Shown one piece after another: positions 36,424-45,135 of a stretch of DNA of 64,000 nucleotides. The DNA is from Pseudomonadota bacterium. GTDB taxonomy: Bacteria > Myxococcota_A > Polyangia > GCA-2747355. Both the position numbers and the translations under genes were made by a program. The first letter of the stretch is position 1; every line of letters starts with the position of its first letter. The notes under the pieces were generated by a model. It was not told the DNA's origin. It worked only from the letters and a program-made list of their open reading frames with translations, and made no database searches. Location: the NCBI GenBank assembly GCA_016702545.1, contig JADJDT010000020.1:1-64000 (forward strand), in the 5' to 3' direction.

Positions 36424-37365
36424 CTACTGGGCGTCGATCTTCGCGGCGACCGCTGTGAAACCGAGGCCGATCGACATCCGGTTGTTGGGCAGGTCCGCCT
36501 TGAACAGGGCCTTGATCAGGTCGTTGTTGCGCACGCCCGCCAGCGTGAGCTGGGCTCCCGCGGCCAGCCCGAAGGTGCTGCGGATCGTCGCCGCGCTGCT
36601 GCCGTTCGGCTTCTCCGCCAGCGTGGCATTCCCCAGATCCACCGCGACCTGCAAGAGCTGATCGAGGTTGAAGGCGCCGGCGATGATGCCCGAGGTGATG
36701 GTCGTGCCCGAGAGCGTGCCGCGCACCTGGGCCTGTTCGATCGTCAAGATCGGGCGAATCGTGTCGGCCATCGTCAGCTCGATTTGCAGCGTGGCCGGGC
36801 CGAGGGCGAAGGCGCCGCCGGTGATCTTGCCGTTGAAGAGCATGTCTGTCGGGCTGTTCGCGGCCGGGGCGAAGGTGTGCGTGCCGCTGAAGCAGCTCGC
36901 GCTGGCCTCGATCCCGCAGGCCGTCAGGTCCTGGCTCTGGCAGCAGGTCTGGTCTGCGGCGAGCCAGAGCTGGGCCTTGGCGCTGGTCGCGTTGGCGAAG
37001 TCGCTGGCCCGCAGGCGCAGCGCGACCAGGGTGTCGCCCTCCAGCACCGATTCGTCGATCGTCGTTTGGAACTGGTCGTCCGAGAGCGACTGCACGAAGC
37101 TCAGGCTGGTCTGGAACTCGTTGTCGATCTTGCCGTCGCCCGTCAAATCGATCGCGTAGCGCGCGGTGGCCGTCGGTAGCAGCAGGCGGTTGATCACGAA
37201 GTCACGGCAGCCGCTGCCGGTGCAGCCGGTGGCCGTCGCGCCGTCCCGGGTGAAGCCGCCGTCGTCGACGGCCGGCGAGTCCGTGTCACTGCAGCCGCCC
37301 AGCACCAGCATCAGCGCAGTCGGTGCGGCGAACCGGCGGAAGCGGTCCCATTCGCGTCTTTGCAT
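36424..37365 (-). CDS. Lipoprotein of unknown function, Asp-rich N-terminus
   Basis: Start at ATG 37365, preceded by GGAGGTTAAGGCG; an in-frame upstream ATG at 37437 lacks a ribosome site. The 313-residue protein has lipobox LMLVLGGC (about Cys24). A short acidic linker and Cys pair (CTGSGC) follow, then RDFVINRLLLPTATARYAID. ATARYAIDLTGDGKIDNEFQ contains a DxTGDGxxDN loop like a single calcium-type VCBS or dockerin loop. The rest is beta-rich (LRLRASDFANATSAKAQLWL; FALGPATLQIELTMADTIRP). The family is a recurrent myxobacterial lipoprotein type without known role. It lies 57 bases upstream of the lipase gene start, same strand. Confidence 0.6.
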   Translation of the reverse strand: MQRREWDRFRRFAAPTALMLVLGGCSDTDSPAVDDGGFTRDGATATGCTGSGCRDFVINRLLLPTATARYAIDLTGDGKIDNEFQTSLSFVQSLSDDQFQTTIDESVLEGDTLVALRLRASDFANATSAKAQLWLAADQTCCQSQDLTACGIEASASCFSGTHTFAPAANSPTDMLFNGKITGGAFALGPATLQIELTMADTIRPILTIEQAQVRGTLSGTTITSGIIAGAFNLDQLLQVAVDLGNATLAEKPNGSSAATIRSTFGLAAGAQLTLAGVRNNDLIKALFKADLPNNRMSIGLGFTAVAAKIDAQ

Positions 37366-37718
37366 CGCCTTAACCTCCAGGTCTGTGGATCGGCGGCGCC
37401 GACAGCGCGGCGCGAACCGACCGGACACATACACCACTCGGTCGCGGGGCGCGACCGTGGATTGATGGTGAACCAGGATCGCGAGCGGTCAAGCCGAGCC
37501 GGGCTCCGCAGGCTGGCGCCAGTTGACCGATGGCGCCGCCGCGAGGACTGTGAGCTCCACGGGATCCAAGCCGCGCGGTCTCCTGGCCAATAGCTTGCAT
37601 GCGGCCCTTGCACATCCCGCGCGGTCCTTCATGATCGGCGCCGCGCGGGCCGGAGTGGAGCCGCGTGATCGTCGTGGGCGTGGCGCGCTCGGTCGCGCCG
37701 AGGCAGGGGGAGGTCAGC
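37366..37718. other. Intergenic region between divergent genes, no gene seen
   Basis: About 350 bases between divergently transcribed lipoprotein and secreted-protein genes. No ORF with family features, and no clear promoter. AGGGGGAGGTCAGC at its right end is the ribosome site of the next gene. Confidence 0.4.
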
Positions 37719-39985
37719 ATGGCGCCAGGGACGCTTCGCCACCGATCGGGTCGACGGCGCTCAGGGCTGCGCCCGCGCGCTTGGCGCTGGCCGGCGGGGC
37801 TGGCGCTGATCGTCGGCCTGCCGTGGGCCACCCTCCAGCCACGGCCCGTCTTCGCGGAGGAGGCCGCCGTCGCCATCTCGCCCGAGGGCCTGCGCTTTCT
37901 CGAGCAGCAGCTCCCCCGCACCGTGCCCGCGACCTACCCCATCGACGCTACCGAGGAGCGCGAGCTCGCCAGCTGCCTGGGCCACGAGACGACCCTCCAG
38001 GTCAAGGGCGGCTCGGGCCGCGTCGACCTCGACGGCCTCACGCTGCGCGCGACGGGCGGCAAGCTGGTGATCCAGCTCTCGCGGGCCGCACGGCGGGGCA
38101 GCTCGCCTTCGACCTGAAGAACATCATTCCCTGCGTCTCCCCAGTCCGAATATCGGTTGCTCGGTCGACTTCCGCTTTCAGGTCGACGCCCACGCCGAGC
38201 TGACCCCGGTGCTCCAGGGCGGTCGCATCCGCCTGCAGTCGTCGACCGTCGAGATCGACGTGCCCCCCTCGGCGGTGGCCATCGAGCCCAGCGGCTGCAG
38301 CCGGGTCGAGTCCTTCCTCATCGATCTCGCGGTGGATGAGCTGCGCGATCGTGCCGCCGACGCGCTGGAGAAGCGCATGCGCGAGGTCGTCACCGACGAG
38401 GTCTTGCCGCGGCTCGAGTCCTCGCTGGCGCGGCCGCTGAGCTACCAGGGCCCGACGCGCGCCGCCGGTGCCAACGTGTGAGCGTGGCCGCCTCGCTGGC
38501 CGAGCTGACCTTCGATCGGGACACCCTCGCGGCGAGCATCGACCTCACGTTCGCGGCGCCCGCGGCGAAGAACTGTACGCTGCCGGAGGTGGCGGCTCCG
38601 GCCACGGTCGTCGCCCGTCCCGCCTGGAGCTGGCGCGGCGCGCAGCTCGGGCTGGCGCTCTCGAGCTCGCTGATCAACCGTGGCCTCTGGGCGGCGTGGC
38701 GTACGGGGGCCTCGTGCTTCGCGCTGGACGCCGTCGCCGGACTCGGCGCTGGCGTCGTGGAGGCGACCGCCCCGCCGGTGGCGACGATGCTGCGCGGCGA
38801 CGGTCTGCGCCTCAAGCTACGCTTCCCGGCGATCACGGCGCGCTTTGGCCCGGGCGGCGCCACGGGCACCGCGACGCTGGCGGTCGAAGGCGTCGCCCAG
38901 GTGCTGCTCGACGCGGGCACGCGCGAGGCCCGACTCGACCTGATCTCGCTGGAGGCCGTGGACGCGCGGCTCGAGACGCCGCTCCCCGACGCCCCCGGCC
39001 AGGATCTGGGGCGGCGCCTGGCGGCCGTCGGTCGGGCGCTGCTGGCGCGGCTCCACCAACGCTACGACGGCCAGGTCGCCGTGCCGCTGGGCGTGGTGCA
39101 GCAGAGCGGCGGCGTCTGGGGCGACAGCTACCTCTATCTCGACCGCGTGCAGACCGCGCAGGATCACTGGGTGATGTACCTCAAGGCCTTCGCCCGGCCC
39201 GATCAGGACCAGCAGACGCCGCACACGACCTGGGCCGAGGAGCCGCTCGCCACGATGCGCCCGGATGCCGTGCGGCTGGTCGCGAGCGGCAGCGACGATC
39301 TCACGCCGCTGCCGCTGCTGCGCTTCCAGTGGCGCGTCGGCGGCGGGGCCTGGAGCCCCGAGCCACCGAGCTTCGAGCGCAGCTACAAGCCGGCGGCGAG
39401 CAGCGGCCAGGTGCTGGCCGACGGGATCTACGACGTGCAGGTGCGCGCCGTAGACCTCAACGGCAACAGCGACCCGCAGCCGCTGAGCACGCGCTTCCAG
39501 ATCGACGGCGTGGCCCCAACCGTCGCCATCGCCGGGCCCGTCATCGTCGGGGAGACGCTGAGCGTGCAGCTCTCGGCCGGCGACAACCTGACGCCCGCGG
39601 CGCCGGGTGCGAGTCTCTGACGATCGAGGCGGCAGCCGACGGTACGGTGCTCTACACGCATCCCCTTCCAGGCCAACGGCAGCAGCTCAGCGACCGGCTG
39701 CCGCCGGCAGGGCGCTACCGCGCTGTGGCGCTGGCGCGCGACGACGCGGGCAACCTCTCGGATCCGGTGACGGTGATCTTCGACAGTTCGGGACTGCCAG
39801 GATCGGTGGCCAGTTCTCCGCCCAGCCCCCTCGCCGGCGGTGGTGGCTGCGCGCTGGTGCCGGCCCCGGGCTCCGGAATGCTGTTGGCGCTGTTGGCGCT
39901 GTGGCTGGTGGCGATCGTCCGCCGGGCCGCCGGGCGCTCGCCGATGCGCGCGATCCGACGCCGGCGTGGCTTGCCTCGGCGCTAA
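37719..39985 (+). CDS. Secreted beta-rich protein with MYXO-CTERM-like C-terminal tag, frameshifted
   Basis: ATG 37719 follows GGGGGAGGTCAGC. The signal peptide (WPAGLALIVGLPWATLQPRP then VFAEEA) is of the cleaved type. The body reads in several frames, with changes near 38095, 38150, 38478 and 39617: FLEQQLPRTVPATYPIDATE, LQSSTVEIDVPPSAVAIEPS, SVAASLAELTFDRDTLAASI. An Ig-like module follows (FQWRVGGGAWSPEPPSFERS to VRAVDLNGNSDPQPLSTRFQ). The C-terminus has a Gly-Cys motif, a hydrophobic helix and an Arg-rich end (GGGGCALVPAPGSGMLLALL, then ALWLVAIVRRAAGR). This is the layout of myxobacterial MYXO-CTERM sorting tags. It is probably moved to the cell surface. At 38478 the two frames join by a GTGTGA overlap, so two coupled genes are also possible. 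Confidence 0.6.
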
Positions 39986-40088
39986 CCGACGCCGATGTAG
40001 GCTACTCTCCCCCTCGCGCCCCACAGCCCGCCGAGACCTCGGACGATTCGCGAAGAAAAGCAGAGTCTTGCAAGACAAGCCTGACGGC

Positions 40089-40103
40089 TGGCACCCGACT
40101 TGC
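40089..40103 (+). promoter_or_regulatory. Sigma-54 (-24/-12) promoter for the PII gene
   Basis: TGGCACCCGACTTGC matches the sigma-54 consensus TGGCAC-N5-TTGC exactly. GG (40090-40091) and GC (40102-40103) are 10 bases apart. It lies 194 bases upstream of the PII GTG start. Nitrogen-controlled PII/glnA genes are classical sigma-54 targets, which supports it. Confidence 0.8.
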
Positions 40104-40116
40104 TTGACGGCGCGGT

Positions 40117-40171
40117 GCGCACGATACGGCGCGGGGCGCGCGATACGGCGCGGGGCGCACGACGCCGCGGG
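40117..40171 (+). repeat. Three tandem 17-19 bp GC-rich repeats in the PII leader
   Basis: Two near-identical 19-bp units, GCGCACGATACGGCGCGGG and GCGCGCGATACGGCGCGGG, are followed by a shortened one, GCGCACGACGCCGCGGG. They sit between the sigma-54 promoter and the PII start, so they would be in the 5' untranslated RNA. Further down, a small hairpin, TCAGGC-TTC-GCCTGA, lies near 40242-40256. Confidence 0.6.
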
Positions 40172-40296
40172 CCGTCGGTGAGCGAGCGAGCCCTGGGCGG
40201 CGGGGCAGTTGATGCGGCGACTGGCCACACCGTGGGTGACACTCAGGCTTCGCCTGAAGTAAGTTCCGGCGCATTCGCTGCGCGAAGGAGTCTCTC

Positions 40297-40635
40297 GTGA
40301 AAAAAGTCGAGGCAATCATCAGGCCGTTCAAGCTGGACGAGGTCAAGCAGAGCCTCAGCGACGTCGGCGTCCAGGGCATGACGGTGACCGAGGTCAAGGG
40401 CTTCGGCCGCACGGGCGGCAAGGAGGAGGTCTATCGCGGCTCGACCTACGTGGTGGAGTTCGTGCCCAAGGTCAAGGTCGAGGTCGTCGTCGCCGACGAG
40501 CTGGTGCGGCAGGTGGTGGAGGCGATTACGGCCGCCGCGCGCACGGGGCGCATCGGCGACGGCAAGATCTTCGTCAGCACGGTCGACGAGGCGCTGCGCA
40601 TCCGCACCAGCGAAAGCGGCGACCAGGCGCTCTGA
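40297..40635 (+). CDS. glnB: Nitrogen regulatory protein PII
   Basis: Trimeric signalling protein that senses ATP/ADP and 2-oxoglutarate and controls glutamine synthetase adenylylation, NtrB and AmtB. GTG 40297 has GAAGGAG 6-7 bases upstream. The 112-residue protein opens MKKVEAIIRPFKLDEVKQSL. The T-loop GKEEVYRGSTYVVEFVPKVK contains the uridylylation tyrosine Tyr51. The B-loop is TAAARTGRIGDGKIFVSTVD, and the C-terminal loop is RIRTSESGDQAL. The neighbours, glnA downstream and amtB close by on the other strand, would fit either glnB or glnK. Linkage to glnA favours glnB, and linkage to amtB favours glnK. A sigma-54 promoter lies upstream. Confidence 0.95.
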   Translation: MKKVEAIIRPFKLDEVKQSLSDVGVQGMTVTEVKGFGRTGGKEEVYRGSTYVVEFVPKVKVEVVVADELVRQVVEAITAAARTGRIGDGKIFVSTVDEALRIRTSESGDQAL

Positions 40636-40700
40636 TCCGCACTCTTCGCTCGTAGTGCGCGGGCCCCGCCGGGTCGGGTCCGGGGTCCGCAACAGCGCGC

Positions 40701-40715
40701 TGGCAATCGGACGGC
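40701..40715 (+). promoter_or_regulatory. Weak sigma-54-like element upstream of glnA
   Basis: TGGCAATCGGACGGC has the -24 TGGCA half and the correct 10-base GG to GC spacing, but its -12 half (CGGCTT) departs from TTGC. It is 103 bases before the glnA ATG, in the PII-glnA gap. Transcription from the PII promoter may be enough on its own. Confidence 0.35.
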
Positions 40716-40817
40716 TTGATTGTATGGAGTGGGCGCAGCTCGCGCCCACAGGTGTGGGGCTGCCTAACACGGGCCCCCAAAAGGGCGGCCCTGAAAAGAA
40801 CAAGGAGCAGAGGGAGC

Positions 40818-42229
40818 ATGAAGCCGAAGGATGTGCTGGCGTTTGCCGAGAAGAACGCCGTCAAAATGGTCGATTTCAAGTTCCTCGACATGCCGGGAAC
40901 CTGGCAGCACTTCGCGGTGCCGGTGTCGCGGCTCGAGGAGTCGCTCTTCGAGGACGGGCTGGGCTTCGACGGCTCGTCGATCCGCGGCTGGCAGCCGATT
41001 CATGCCTCGGACATGTTGGTCATCCCCGACCCCACGACGGCGCGCATCGATCCCTTCATGAAGGACTCGACGCTCAGCCTGATCTGCAACATCTTCGATC
41101 CGGTCACGCGTGAGCCCTACTCGCGCGATCCGCGCAACGTCGCCCAGAAGGCCGAGCGCTACCTCAAGTCGACCGGTCTGGCTGACACCAGCTACTTCGG
41201 ACCCGAGGCCGAGTTCTTCATCTTCGACGACGTCCGCTACGATCAAACCGCCAACGGCGGCTTCTATCGCGTCGACTCGGTCGAGGGACAGTGGAACAGC
41301 GGCCGTGATGAGCAACCGAACCTCGGCTACAAGCCGCGCTACAAGGAGGGTTACTTCCCGGTGCCGCCGACCGACAGCCTGGTCGATCTGCGCGCCGAGA
41401 TGTGCCTCGAGCTCGAGAAGCTCGGCATTCCCGTGGAAGCGCAGCACCACGAGGTGGCGACCGCCGGTCAGTGCGAGATCGACATGAAGTTCGGTCCGCT
41501 GGTCGAGATGGGCGACATGCTGATGTGGTTCAAGTACGTGATCAAGAACACGGCGCGGCGCAACGGCCGGACCGTGACCTTCATGCCCAAGCCGCTTTTC
41601 GGCGACAACGGCTCGGGGATGCACGTCCACGTCAGTCTGTGGAAGGGCGGCAAGCCCCTCTTCGCCGGCGACAAGTACGCCGGGCTGAGTGAGATGGGGC
41701 TGCACTTCATCGGCGGCATCCTCAAGCATGCCCCGGCGATCTGCGCCTTTTCAATCCCAGCACCAACAGCTATCGTCGCCTGGTGCCCGGCTACGAGGCG
41801 CCGATCAATCTGGCCTACTCGAGCCGCAATCGCTCGGCCTCGATCCGCATCCCGATGTACTCCTCGTCGCCGAAGGCCAAGCGCGTCGAGTTCCGCACGC
41901 CCGATCCTTCGTGCAATGCCTATCTCGCCTTCAGCGCGATCCTGATGGCCGGCCTCGACGGCGTCGAAAACCGGATCAACCCCGGAGACCCGCTGGACAA
42001 GGACATCTACGCGCTCAAGCCCGAGGAGCTGGCCAACGTGCCCAAGGTGCCGGCCTCGCTGCCGGAGGCCCTCGATGCGCTGAAGAAGGACCACGAGTTC
42101 CTGCTCCGTGGCGACGTCTTCACCGACGACGTCATCTCGGAGTGGATCGAGTACAAGATGGAGAAAGAGGCCAAGCAGGTGCTGCTGCGGCCGGTCCCCT
42201 ATGAGTTCGCGCTCTACTACGACTGCTAG
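40818..42229 (+). CDS. glnA: Glutamine synthetase type I, one-base frameshift
   Basis: ATP-dependent amidation of glutamate with ammonium; dodecameric cytoplasmic enzyme. ATG 40818 follows GCAGAGGGAGC. Family blocks: DGSSIRGWQPIHASDM, EAEFFIFDDVRY, QHHEVATAGQCEIDMKFGPL, FGDNGSGMHVHVSLWKGGKP and RRLVPGYEAPINLAYSSRNR. The adenylylation tyrosine region is DKDIYALKPEEL (about residue 397). The frame breaks in TTTT at 41748-41751. Adding one T restores HAPAICAFFNPSTNSYRRLV and gives 470 residues, normal for GSI-beta. Since this is an essential-type gene intact everywhere else, a sequencing error is the likely cause. It lies 182 bases after PII and was probably transcribed with it. Confidence 0.95.
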
Positions 42230-42447
42230 CTCGCGCGGTTTCTGGCCCGGTGGGGGACGGGGCCCAATAGACGTTCACGCACCCACCCCGCCGGGCCCCT
42301 CTCGCCTGGGGGCAACCCCGTCAGCACCCCTCGGTGGGGCGGTCGTCGCGCCGCCCCACGCCCCGCGTTCTCGGCGGAATGCCTGCATCCGACGCTCTCG
42401 TGACCTGGAAGTGGGTTCGCGCCTGCGCGTTATGTCATGATGCGCCG

Positions 42448-43425
42448 ATGTTGGGCCGAGCGGGCTGGGAGCTGTTGCGCGGGGGGCTGGCCGTGGGCGT
42501 GTCCGCCCTGCTTGGCCTGGTCGCCGGTGGGCTCGCGGGCTGCTCGGCGTGTTCGGCGCCGCCGACCGCCAGTGGTGTCGCCGACCAGGGTCTCGCGGCG
42601 GCGGTCACGGTGTCGCAGCCGTCCTCCCGGGGGCCGGCGGTCGCGGTGGACGCGAGCCGCTCCTACGCGGCGGTAGGCTCACCGGTCGATGGGGGTGCGG
42701 GGTCGGTGGGGCAGCTCGCCGCGCCGGACGCTACGCCCGCGGCGCTCGCTAGGCCCGCGGCGCCCGCGGCCGACTTCCGCGACCGCGTCGTCTACCAGAT
42801 CGAGCAGCTGATCGGGCGCAACCTGCGGCGCCTGGGGGACGCGATCAACGCCGCGTATCTCAGCGCGGGGTGGCAGCGCGGCCGCGACGCCACCGCCGAG
42901 GAGAGCCGGCGCGCCCATGCGCAGGCGCGGGCCTGGGGCTTCTATCTGAGCGCGTTCCTCGCGCGGGGACGCGCCGAGCGCTTTGCCCGGCGGGACCTCG
43001 CGGCCGGGCCGCTACCCGAGCCGACCGCGGGCGTGCGAGTCGGCCCGCCGAGGACGGCCTGGCGACCGCTGCAGGTCGCCGAGGCCGGCGGCGTGCACGC
43101 GCCGGGAGGACCGCTCGACGGGCAAGGGCGGCTGCTGGGCGCGGAGGAGCTGACGCAACGCGTGCTGCACATCGATGCTGAACTGGGTGCGCTCGAGCGA
43201 ACGGTCGAGGAACTCAACGCCCAGCTCGATCTCAACGAGCGCTGGATTCGCGGCCACGCTCAGCGCGCTCCCGAGGCGCGGGAGGCCGCGCAGAGCCTGG
43301 TTCAGAGCGCAGAGCAGGCGATTGGCGCGGCCGAGGCGATGCTGCGCCAGCAGGCCGGTCGCTTGGAGGCGCTGCGGCGCGAGTCCCGGCTCCGGGATCG
43401 GGGCACAACGACGCCGCGGCGCTGA
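42448..43425 (+). CDS. Lipoprotein with C-terminal coiled coil
   Basis: ATG 42448 gives MLGRAGWELLRGGLAVGVSA, with a hydrophobic core and lipobox GLAGC (Cys32). A long Ala/Pro/Gly-rich linker follows (to about residue 108), then a helical part, FRDRVVYQIEQLIGRNLRRL, and a central region, AWGFYLSAFLARGRAERFAR. The last third (about residues 235-325) is a coiled coil (RVLHIDAELGALERTVEELN; AAQSLVQSAEQAIGAAEAML). 325 residues. No family recognised. It lies between glnA and the convergent amtB gene; its 3' end is 11 bases from the amtB stop. There is no clear link to nitrogen metabolism. Confidence 0.6.
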   Translation: MLGRAGWELLRGGLAVGVSALLGLVAGGLAGCSACSAPPTASGVADQGLAAAVTVSQPSSRGPAVAVDASRSYAAVGSPVDGGAGSVGQLAAPDATPAALARPAAPAADFRDRVVYQIEQLIGRNLRRLGDAINAAYLSAGWQRGRDATAEESRRAHAQARAWGFYLSAFLARGRAERFARRDLAAGPLPEPTAGVRVGPPRTAWRPLQVAEAGGVHAPGGPLDGQGRLLGAEELTQRVLHIDAELGALERTVEELNAQLDLNERWIRGHAQRAPEAREAAQSLVQSAEQAIGAAEAMLRQQAGRLEALRRESRLRDRGTTTPRR

Positions 43426-43436
43426 ACGAGCTCGCG

Positions 43437-44900
43437 CTAGCCTTCGTCAGCAGCCAGGGCGGCCGCCATCCGGGCCTCCCGCGTGTGCGCCGCCGAGGGG
43501 CCCTGAGCCGACGAGGGGGCGTGAGGGCGAGCATCGGGCGCGTAGCCGAAGATCCCCATCTCGGGCAGGTCGAGGCCGTTGATCTCGTCCTCGGCGCTGA
43601 CGCGATTGCCGACCAGCTTGCCGATCACCCAGAAGGCCAGCGCGGCGGTCGGTGCGACCCAGAGGATGTTGGCCAGGATGCCGATGACCGACGCGCCGAG
43701 CTGTCCGGCGTCGCCGTAGAACAGCCCTGTGACCCCGCTGGCCACCCCGTTGAGGCCCTGGCCATAGGTGCCGTTGGCGAACAGCCCGACCGAGAGAATG
43801 CCCCAGGCCCCGTTGACGCCGTGCACCGCCGAAGCGCCGACCGGGTCGTCGACCTTCAGCGTCTGGTCGATGAACATCGCGGCCACGATCACCAGCACGC
43901 CGGCCACCGCCCCGATCAGCGCCGCGGCCCAGGACGAGACGAAGGCGCAGGGGGCCGTGATGGCGACCAGCCCCGCCAGCATGCCGTTGGCCAACCACGT
44001 CGGATCGGGCTTGCCGAAGCGACGTCGAGCATAGAGGTAGGCGCCGAAGGCGCCGGTCGCTCCGGCGAGCATCGTGTTGACGGCCACCACCGCCAGGCGC
44101 GTGTCCATGCCGGAGAGGGTCGAGCCGGCGTTGAAGCCGAACCAACCGAAGGCCAGGATGAAGGTCCCCAGCATCACCTGCGGGATGTTGTGCGCCGGGA
44201 TGGCGTTGACTCGGCCATCGGCGCTGTACTTACCCAGCCGTGGCCCCAGCAGCTTGGCCAGCACGAAGGCCATCACGCCGCCGGTCAGGTGCACGCAGGA
44301 GCTGCCGGCGAAGTCGACGTGCCCGTGGCCGAGGCCGAAGTTCGTCCCCAGCGTCGCCAGCCAGCCGCCGCCCCAGACCCAGTTGGCGTAGATCGGGTAG
44401 ATCAGCGCGGAAATGACGAAGCTGAGCAGCACGAAGCTCGAGAACTTCCAGCGCTCGGCCAGCGAACCCGTCGGGATCGTGGCCGTGGTGTCCATGAACA
44501 CCATCTGAAACAGGAACATCGTCGCCACCGCTGGCGTGAACATCGCCAGCGGCAGCATGAAGCCCGAGTAGCCGAAGAGGCCGAAGGACCGGCCGAACAG
44601 CTCGATGGTGAACTCCTTGGCCAGCGAGGCATCGCCGCCGAGGGTCGCCATCGCGCCCACCCCGCCCATCTGCAGACCGAAGCCGACGAAGTAGAAGCCG
44701 ATGATGCCGATCGCGTAGACGAAGAAGTTCATCCCCATCGTGTGGGCGACGTTCTTCGCGCGGGTCAGGCCAGCCTCGACCAGCGCGAAGCCCGCCTGCA
44801 TGAACATCACGAGGAAGGCTGCCACCAGCGTCCAAACGATGTTGAGCGCGGTTTGCGTGTCAGCCAGCTGCTTGCTGAGTTGCGTAATCGTGTCGCCCAT
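43437..44900 (-). CDS. amtB: Ammonium transporter
   Basis: Trimeric inner-membrane NH4+/NH3 channel. 487 residues with about 11 hydrophobic segments. The twin pore histidines are His204 (GSSCVHLTGGVMAF) and His360 (GASAVHGVNGAWG). FGWFGFNAGSTLSG and NIPQVMLGTFILAFGWFGFN are typical. The C-terminal tail EDEINGLDLPEMGIFGYAPD is the segment that PII proteins contact. About 30 extra Ala/Gly/Arg residues follow it. A sigma-54-type promoter lies 53 bases upstream of the ATG. It is convergent with the coiled-coil lipoprotein gene and close to PII and glnA, forming a nitrogen-assimilation locus. Confidence 0.97.
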   Translation of the reverse strand: MGDTITQLSKQLADTQTALNIVWTLVAAFLVMFMQAGFALVEAGLTRAKNVAHTMGMNFFVYAIGIIGFYFVGFGLQMGGVGAMATLGGDASLAKEFTIELFGRSFGLFGYSGFMLPLAMFTPAVATMFLFQMVFMDTTATIPTGSLAERWKFSSFVLLSFVISALIYPIYANWVWGGGWLATLGTNFGLGHGHVDFAGSSCVHLTGGVMAFVLAKLLGPRLGKYSADGRVNAIPAHNIPQVMLGTFILAFGWFGFNAGSTLSGMDTRLAVVAVNTMLAGATGAFGAYLYARRRFGKPDPTWLANGMLAGLVAITAPCAFVSSWAAALIGAVAGVLVIVAAMFIDQTLKVDDPVGASAVHGVNGAWGILSVGLFANGTYGQGLNGVASGVTGLFYGDAGQLGASVIGILANILWVAPTAALAFWVIGKLVGNRVSAEDEINGLDLPEMGIFGYAPDARPHAPSSAQGPSAAHTREARMAAALAADEG

Positions 44901-44952
44901 CGATTCTTCTCCTCGGTCTGAAGCGCGGGTTGAGAGGCCGCGCCGGCGTTAA

Positions 44953-44967
44953 GCACTCGTCGTGCCA
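44953..44967 (-). promoter_or_regulatory. Sigma-54 (-24/-12) promoter for amtB
   Basis: On the minus strand, TGGCACGACGAGTGC followed by TT matches TGGCACR-N4-TTGCW except for one base (GTGC for TTGC). GG to GC spacing is the required 10 bases. It ends 53 bases before the amtB start, an ideal distance. Confidence 0.7.
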
Positions 44968-45135
44968 GGTCGCGTGCGGTCCGAGGTGGGGCCCGCGGCG
45001 CAGCCTTTTCGAGGCCTTATCCGGAGGAGCTGCGAAGGGGCCCGTCGCCGGTGGGCGCGGTGGGGGAGACGCTGCGGTCGCTTCTGAGGGCCGTCCCTAC
45101 GCTGCCGTAGGATCGGGCGCGGCGAGTTGCTATGC

